This document shows, one piece after another, positions 59,492 through 64,000 of a DNA stretch of 64,000 nucleotides. The translations under genes were made by a program, and so were the position numbers. The stretch's first letter is position 1. Each line of letters opens with the position of its first letter. The notes under the pieces were generated by a model, which saw only the letters and a program-made list of their open reading frames with translations, had not been told where the DNA came from and made no database searches. This DNA is from Porphyromonas vaginalis (lineage in GTDB: Bacteria; Bacteroidota; Bacteroidia; Bacteroidales; Porphyromonadaceae), in assembly GCF_958301595.1 (NCBI RefSeq), contig NZ_CATQJU010000001.1, positions 1,922,001-1,986,000 on the forward strand, read 5' to 3'.

Positions 59492-60963
59492 TGATGGAGG
59501 TATTGAAGTTTAAGTGTGAGCTGCTGTCTGATATCGTACTCAACGATACGCCAGCTACCGAAGGTAAGGCGCAGACACTACCCTTTATCCCTGGGAGTAA
59601 CTTCCTGGGCGTAGTAGCTAGCAAGCTATATGATAAGGAGGATGAGCGTAGCTTCTTGATATTTCATAGTGGTCATGTGCGGTTTGGAGATGCCAACCTC
59701 TCTCTAGGAGATCGCCGTAGCGTGAAGATCCCCGCCGCCATCTATAGTCCCAAGCGAGACGGTATAAAGCGGGGGGGCTATGTAAACTATCTTATCCCTG
59801 ATCCAAGCAGTGTAGAGATGAGAGCGAAGCAACTCAAGCAGGAGCGCAATAAGTTTTATGTCTTCGATGAAAGTCAGGCCTATGAGGTTAAGGTGGATAA
59901 GAGCTTCTTCATCAAGTCTGCCTATGACTCAGCGAGACGTCGTGCTCAGGACGAGCAGATGTTTGGCCTAGAGGCACTGCAGCGGGGCGTGACGCTATAC
60001 TTCTCAGTCGAGATAGATGAGGAAGCGCAAGCTTACCGCGAGGAGATCATCACGGCACTGGCCGGGCAGCGACATATAGGACGCTCCAGGACGGCTCAGT
60101 TTGGACTCGTGGAGATCTCTCCGTATGACTTCGAGGAGCCGACGAGTACGGATAAGGCTGTCGAGCTAGGGACGGCTGGTCGGTGCGTAGCCGTCTATGC
60201 GGACTCTAGACTGATCTTCCTTGATGACAACGGCTATCCGAGCTTTCACCCCACGGCTCAGGAGCTAGGCATAGAGGAGGGGCAGATCCTGTGGGACAAG
60301 TGTCAGGTACGCACCTTCCAGTATGCCCCGTGGAACTACAAGCTCCGCGCCTATGACTCTGACCGATGTGGCTTTGAGAAGGGGAGTGTCTTTATTGTTC
60401 AGACGAATGCGCAAGGGCTACATGATAGGTACATCGGGAGCTACTGTAACGAAGGCTTCGGGCGAGTCCTCTACAACCCCGCCTTCCTCCAGGCAGACCC
60501 TACTACGGGGCACTCTAGCTATCGCTTTATGAAGCCCTCTACGAGTCAAAAAGATAATGCTGCTCCTGCTCCTAAAGACTTGCCTGCACTCACTGGGGCT
60601 GACCAGTTGCTGTGGAACTATCTAGAGAGTAGAGTCTCTCGTCAGAGCGAGCAAAACGAGGTCTGGAATGTGGTAAATAGCTTTGTCAAGGAGCATGGAG
60701 GACGCTTCAAGAGAGAGGAAGCCTTTGCCTCTCAGTGGGGCTCTATCCGCAACTTGGCTATGGTCGCAAATACTCCTGACAATTTGATTGGGGCTATCGA
60801 AGGCTATCTCAATCATGGCGTAGCAAAGGATAAGTGGGAGAAGAACGGGCGCAAGAAGGTACTAGATAAGTTCCTAAAAGATCAAAAAGATAGTGGCTCT
60901 CTGCAAGAGCTCGTGATCAACCTAGCCTCTATGATGGGCAAGCACTGCTCAAACAACAACTAA
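59491..60963 (+). CDS. csx10: Csx10-type Cas5 RAMP protein with helical C-terminus
   Basis: 490 residues. Residues 1-213 form a first RAMP fold with PFIPGSNFLGVVAS (31-44) and a glycine-rich loop GQRHIGRSRTAQFG (192-205). Residues about 230-330 form a second fold ending in YIGSYCNEGFGRV (314-326). After a low-complexity Pro/Ala linker (about 350-366), the last ~125 residues look all-helical (LLWNYLESRVSRQ; VWNVVNSFVKEHGG; LDKFLKDQK). Csx10 caps the crRNA 5' handle in type III-D. The helical tail is proposed to stand in for the small subunit Cas11. No separate cas11 gene is seen. Confidence 0.85.
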   Translation: MMEVLKFKCELLSDIVLNDTPATEGKAQTLPFIPGSNFLGVVASKLYDKEDERSFLIFHSGHVRFGDANLSLGDRRSVKIPAAIYSPKRDGIKRGGYVNYLIPDPSSVEMRAKQLKQERNKFYVFDESQAYEVKVDKSFFIKSAYDSARRRAQDEQMFGLEALQRGVTLYFSVEIDEEAQAYREEIITALAGQRHIGRSRTAQFGLVEISPYDFEEPTSTDKAVELGTAGRCVAVYADSRLIFLDDNGYPSFHPTAQELGIEEGQILWDKCQVRTFQYAPWNYKLRAYDSDRCGFEKGSVFIVQTNAQGLHDRYIGSYCNEGFGRVLYNPAFLQADPTTGHSSYRFMKPSTSQKDNAAPAPKDLPALTGADQLLWNYLESRVSRQSEQNEVWNVVNSFVKEHGGRFKREEAFASQWGSIRNLAMVANTPDNLIGAIEGYLNHGVAKDKWEKNGRKKVLDKFLKDQKDSGSLQELVINLASMMGKHCSNNN

Positions 60964-60980
60964 CCCCTCTCTGAGAAGAT

Positions 60981-62381
60981 ATGGCACAAACATTTTATCC
61001 AATCCGATACACAGCGCGGATCATCATCGAGACCACCAGCCCGCTATCCATAGGGTGTGGAGATAAAAACATAATGACCGATGCGCCAGTCCTGCGAGAT
61101 GTCAATGGCTATCCTTTTATACCAGGTACTTCGCTCTCAGGTGTGATACGTCACTCGCTAGAGTCTCAAGAGCTAGGCAACACCCTCATGGGTTGGCAAG
61201 ACCCGCGGGGTGGTGAGGGCTCTCGTCTCATCATCAGCGATGCTAAGATCCTCAACAGCCGTGGAGAGGTGGTCGATGGCTTGGCACCCCGTGATACAGC
61301 AGATGCTGTACTTGAGGCTTATCAGGTGCTACCGATACGACAGCATGTACGTATAGGGCAGCGAGGCAGTGCGGAGCAACGAGGCAAGTTTGACGAGGAG
61401 GTGGTCTTCCGGGGTACGCGCTTCTGCTTTGATATGGAGCTTATTGCCGTGGAGGATCGAGAGGAGGCGGACTTTCTTAAGATTATTGACACGATCGGCT
61501 CCGATGCTTTTCGCTTGGGAGGCGGTAGTCGCAAGGGCTTCGGGAGTATACGGGTGATCTCGGCTCTCTATCGCAAGCTAGACCTAAGCCAGGAGAGCGA
61601 TCTGAGACTTTATCTAGACAACTCCTCTAGTCTGCGAGACGGACGAGAGGGCTTCGCATCTTACGAACTAAAGCCTGTCGCGGGTGAGGCTACGCTTCAC
61701 TATGAGGTCTCATTGCAGCCTGTAGACTTCCTTATGTTTGGCTCTGGTCTTGGAGATGATGAAGCGGACAAGGTCTACGTCTCTGAGCAGCAGATCGTAT
61801 GGGATCAGGAGGGAGTAGGCTCTATCCAAGAGCGTACAGCATCGATCCTCATCCCGAGTTCTTCGGTCAAGGGAGCTCTATCGCATCGCACCGCTTACCA
61901 CTACAATAAGCAGTGTGGCATCTTTGCCGACAGGCTGGAAGGGAGCGACTTAGAGAAGGAACATACGGGTCAAAACAACAAAGCTGTGCGTCTCCTCTTC
62001 GGAGGCGAGGGAGATAGTCAGGGTCGCGACAAGCGACGTGGCTGTGTACTCTTTACCGACCTCTTTATGGAGCGTCCAGATAGTACAGAGGATCATGTCT
62101 TCAATCATGTCAAGATCGACCGCTTTACAGGAGGAAGCGTCGGAGGCGCACTCTTCTCTGAGAAGGCGGTCTATACCAACGCTCAGGAGATCAAGCTAGA
62201 CATCTTCGTCGACAAGCAAGCTCTAGAGCAAGAGGAGACTGGGCAAGTTAGCGAGGCTATCACCGCTTTCGAGAGTGCTCTGAGAGATCTCTGTAGCGGG
62301 ATGCTTCCCTTAGGGGGTAACGTAAACAAGGGGTATGGACGATTCAGTGGTTCAATCAAAAGAAATGGCGAGACACTATGA
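60981..62381 (+). CDS. Double Cas7 (two fused Csm3-like RAMP domains)
   Basis: 466 residues containing two Cas7 units. Unit one: GCGDKNIMTDAPVLRD (25-40) with the likely catalytic Asp34, YPFIPGTSLSGVIRHSLE (44-61) and the loop LGGGSRKGFGSI (179-190). Unit two: FGSGLGDDEADKVYV (253-267) with Asp259/260/263, ILIPSSSVKGALSHR (289-303) and the loop PLGGNVNKGYGRFSG (443-457). This corresponds to the Cas7-2x subunit described for fused III-D complexes. It should cover two crRNA segments and provide two RNA cleavage sites. Overlaps the next gene by 4 bp (ATGA). Confidence 0.92.
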   Translation: MAQTFYPIRYTARIIIETTSPLSIGCGDKNIMTDAPVLRDVNGYPFIPGTSLSGVIRHSLESQELGNTLMGWQDPRGGEGSRLIISDAKILNSRGEVVDGLAPRDTADAVLEAYQVLPIRQHVRIGQRGSAEQRGKFDEEVVFRGTRFCFDMELIAVEDREEADFLKIIDTIGSDAFRLGGGSRKGFGSIRVISALYRKLDLSQESDLRLYLDNSSSLRDGREGFASYELKPVAGEATLHYEVSLQPVDFLMFGSGLGDDEADKVYVSEQQIVWDQEGVGSIQERTASILIPSSSVKGALSHRTAYHYNKQCGIFADRLEGSDLEKEHTGQNNKAVRLLFGGEGDSQGRDKRRGCVLFTDLFMERPDSTEDHVFNHVKIDRFTGGSVGGALFSEKAVYTNAQEIKLDIFVDKQALEQEETGQVSEAITAFESALRDLCSGMLPLGGNVNKGYGRFSGSIKRNGETL

Positions 62382-62779
62382 GAGTAGAGATTCAAGATAT
62401 TAATACCGAGCTGCGCTATGAGGGCTACCTCTGGCTGAGTAATGCTGATGCACCCATAGAGTATAGCGACAGCCCTCTGGATATGACGCTCTTTGAGGGG
62501 GCTAACCCATTCATCAGAGAGGGTTACCTATATAGTCAGGAGGGTAAGTGCTCCCTAACTATCAAGCACGCTGATGGACACTATCTAATCAATCAGTATG
62601 ATGTCCTAGAGGAGGATCTCAATGACCCAGAGGTGGAGCAGCTTCGCTTCGTGACTCATCGGATGTCTCAGCGCTATCTCAAGTTCCTTCGCTACTGGAG
62701 GGAAGATAAGTCGCCTGCTTGCTTAGACCTCCCCGTGAAGGTCTTCGACCGCATCGTATTTGTTGGATTTGAAAAGTAA
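62378..62779 (+). CDS. Csx19-like type III-D accessory subunit
   Basis: 133-residue protein with no RAMP motif. The EGYLWLSNADAPIEYSD start and the FIREGYLYS segment resemble the TIGR03984/Csx19 family, small proteins found only in type III-D loci. Position between the double Cas7 and the large RAMP gene supports this. The 4-bp overlap with the upstream gene and 6-bp gap to the next indicate tight coupling. Function in the complex is structural as far as known. The family call rests on memory of sequence and on context. Confidence 0.65.
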   Translation: MRVEIQDINTELRYEGYLWLSNADAPIEYSDSPLDMTLFEGANPFIREGYLYSQEGKCSLTIKHADGHYLINQYDVLEEDLNDPEVEQLRFVTHRMSQRYLKFLRYWREDKSPACLDLPVKVFDRIVFVGFEK

Positions 62780-62785
62780 TACGCT

Positions 62786-64000
62786 ATGTCAGTACACGCA
62801 CCATTTAACTTCATACCTCTGTCCGACCAGGTATACTTTCCCTCGTGGGCAGATCAGATCTCACACGATGTGCCGTTTTCTGATGGCGTAAGTGGCAAGA
62901 TTCGGCTTACGATTACGGCTGAGAGCGATATCTTCGTCCGAAATGGACAGAGCAAGGATGCTGAGGACAACCGCTTTAGCCAAGTCTCAGGTCGTTACTT
63001 CATCCCGGCCACCTCTATCAAGGGGGAGGTACGCAATCTTATGGAGATCATGAGCTTCGGTAAGATGAATCTCGACACACGGGCCAAGTTTGCACAGAGA
63101 GAGTGGAATAACACAGCCCTCTACACAATAAAGGATCCAAATGTGCAGAGGAATATCTGTTGTGGCTACCTGCGCAAGAAGGGTGATGCCTACGAGATCG
63201 TAGACCATGGTAAACCGCTTCGCATTAGTCATAGCGATATAGATGATTGGTTTGGAGGAGAGGTGCTAACGAGCCACTTTAGTCGTAATTCGCACATCGA
63301 TATCAATAAGACGAAGGAAGTGGATGGTCAGACATTTGACCCTAAGACAGCAGCCTTTAAGTATCATCTCTTTAAGGATGAGGATCTCGAAAATCTCTCC
63401 TTCACTGAAGTCCGAACCAACACCTTCACCTATGTGACCTGTGCAGATTGGGGAGAGTTTACTGGCGACATAGTCTTCACTGGCTCTCCAGACCAATGGA
63501 CGGAGGAGCGTGGTATGAACGCTGGCAAGTATTACGAGTTTGTCTTTCCGTCACAGGGGACGAGGTGCTATAGCCTCTCAGAGGAGGAGTTTGAGCATTA
63601 CGAATTCATCTACAAGGACTCTGACGACTGGAACTACTGGAAGTCTCACCTTACAGACACAGACAAGGGTGTGCCTGTCTTCTTTCGTGCAGAGGACAAC
63701 CAGATCAAAGACTTCGGACTGGCACTGCTCTATAAGTTGCCCTACGACAAGACGCCTTATGACTTACTTCCTCAGGCTCATCAGGAGGAGTCAACGCACG
63801 ATCTCGCCGAGTGCATCTTCGGCTACACCGGCAGGACGGACAGCTTGAGAGGGCGTGTACAGTTTTCCAATGCTTTCTCTACAAATGCTGAGCCCAGCGA
63901 GGAGGTTACGCTAGTCTTGGGGACTCCGAAGGCCTCTTACTATCCAATGTATATCGAGCAGACGGGGAGTAATGGTCGCACGGGTCAATATCAAACGTAC
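62786..64000 (+). CDS. Large RAMP protein of the TIGR03986 type (3' end outside the window)
   Basis: 405 codons are open from ATG 62786 to the right edge without a stop; the gene continues beyond. The start FNFIPLSDQVYFPSWADQIS and SHDVPFSDGVSGKIRL are typical of TIGR03986 CRISPR RAMP proteins. A RAMP block SGRYFIPATSIKGEVRNLME lies near residues 68-87. A long stretch (about 130-330) has no RAMP motif and may be an insertion, as in the Cas7-insertion subunit of III-D complexes. The catalytic Asp and C-terminal glycine loop cannot be judged because of truncation. Confidence 0.88.
   Translation, partial: MSVHAPFNFIPLSDQVYFPSWADQISHDVPFSDGVSGKIRLTITAESDIFVRNGQSKDAEDNRFSQVSGRYFIPATSIKGEVRNLMEIMSFGKMNLDTRAKFAQREWNNTALYTIKDPNVQRNICCGYLRKKGDAYEIVDHGKPLRISHSDIDDWFGGEVLTSHFSRNSHIDINKTKEVDGQTFDPKTAAFKYHLFKDEDLENLSFTEVRTNTFTYVTCADWGEFTGDIVFTGSPDQWTEERGMNAGKYYEFVFPSQGTRCYSLSEEEFEHYEFIYKDSDDWNYWKSHLTDTDKGVPVFFRAEDNQIKDFGLALLYKLPYDKTPYDLLPQAHQEESTHDLAECIFGYTGRTDSLRGRVQFSNAFSTNAEPSEEVTLVLGTPKASYYPMYIEQTGSNGRTGQYQTY

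Noticed and set aside
1-64000. tRNA, rRNA, tmRNA or known riboswitch
   Set aside because: Intergenic regions were read for cloverleaf arms, 3' CCA and known aptamer cores; nothing convincing was seen. Weakly conserved RNAs cannot be excluded without a covariance search.

Overview
The window is chromosomal DNA of a Bacteroidota bacterium, very probably a Porphyromonas species close to P. asaccharolytica or P. uenonis. The reasons are the many TAnnTTTG promoter boxes, a type IX secretion translocon (SprA/Sov) with cargo proteins carrying matching C-terminal sorting tails, a full hmuYRSTUV-type haem locus, and Bacteroidota-type housekeeping proteins. No tRNA or rRNA gene was recognised. The species assignment is inference from protein character, not from a search.

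Layout. 0.3-6.1 kb is a six-gene plus-strand operon (ybeY, tsaD, pncC/cinA-C, a PDZ protein, queA, panC) ending at a perfect hairpin. 6.4-10.3 kb holds two secreted T9SS cargo proteins (Omp28-like and leucine-rich repeat). 10.7-18.1 kb is housekeeping: class I aldolase, an RRM protein, CCA-adding enzyme, glnS, a DedA protein and a threonine dehydrogenase. 18.2-23.1 kb is an insertion-sequence island: two IS3-family elements and one ISL3-family element, each with visible inverted repeats and target duplications. Two of them sit inside one array of short palindromic units. 23.3-32.1 kb is the minus-strand haem operon hmuY-R-S-T-U-V. 32.6-35.1 kb has a decayed tyrosine recombinase and a third LRR/T9SS protein.

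35.7-43.7 kb is an eight-gene minus-strand operon: a SPOR lipoprotein, murB, a metallo-beta-lactamase/LipB fusion, a zinc peptidase, ddh, lgt, a flavodiiron protein and nagB. 44.1-52.4 kb carries ruvA and the 2,517-residue SprA. 52.4-56.7 kb is rich in repeats: REP-like hairpins, a direct duplication, two copies of a small MITE-like element, palindromic-unit arrays, a 12-repeat CRISPR array, and an IS110-family transposase with a structured leader that is a candidate bridge RNA. 56.8 kb to the end is a type III-D-like CRISPR operon: cas6, an HD-less cas10, a single cas7, a csx10-type Cas5 protein with a helical tail, a double Cas7 protein, a csx19-like gene and a truncated large RAMP gene that runs off the window.

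How it works together. SprA is the outer-membrane pore through which the three sorting-tail proteins would leave the cell. The hmu genes capture haem (HmuY), import it (HmuR), process it (HmuS, CobN-like) and energise the process (HmuU/HmuV). The CRISPR array is read on the plus strand from a leader with its own promoter. Its crRNAs should carry an 8-nt ATTAAGAC handle and be cut by the Cas6 encoded 2 kb downstream, then loaded into the Cas10/Cas7/Csx10 complex. The most distinctive features are the cas operon, whose gene order matches the fused III-D complex but with Cas7 and Cas5-Cas11 still separate; the IS110 leader RNA between array and cas genes; and the palindromic-unit arrays whose stem arms co-vary.
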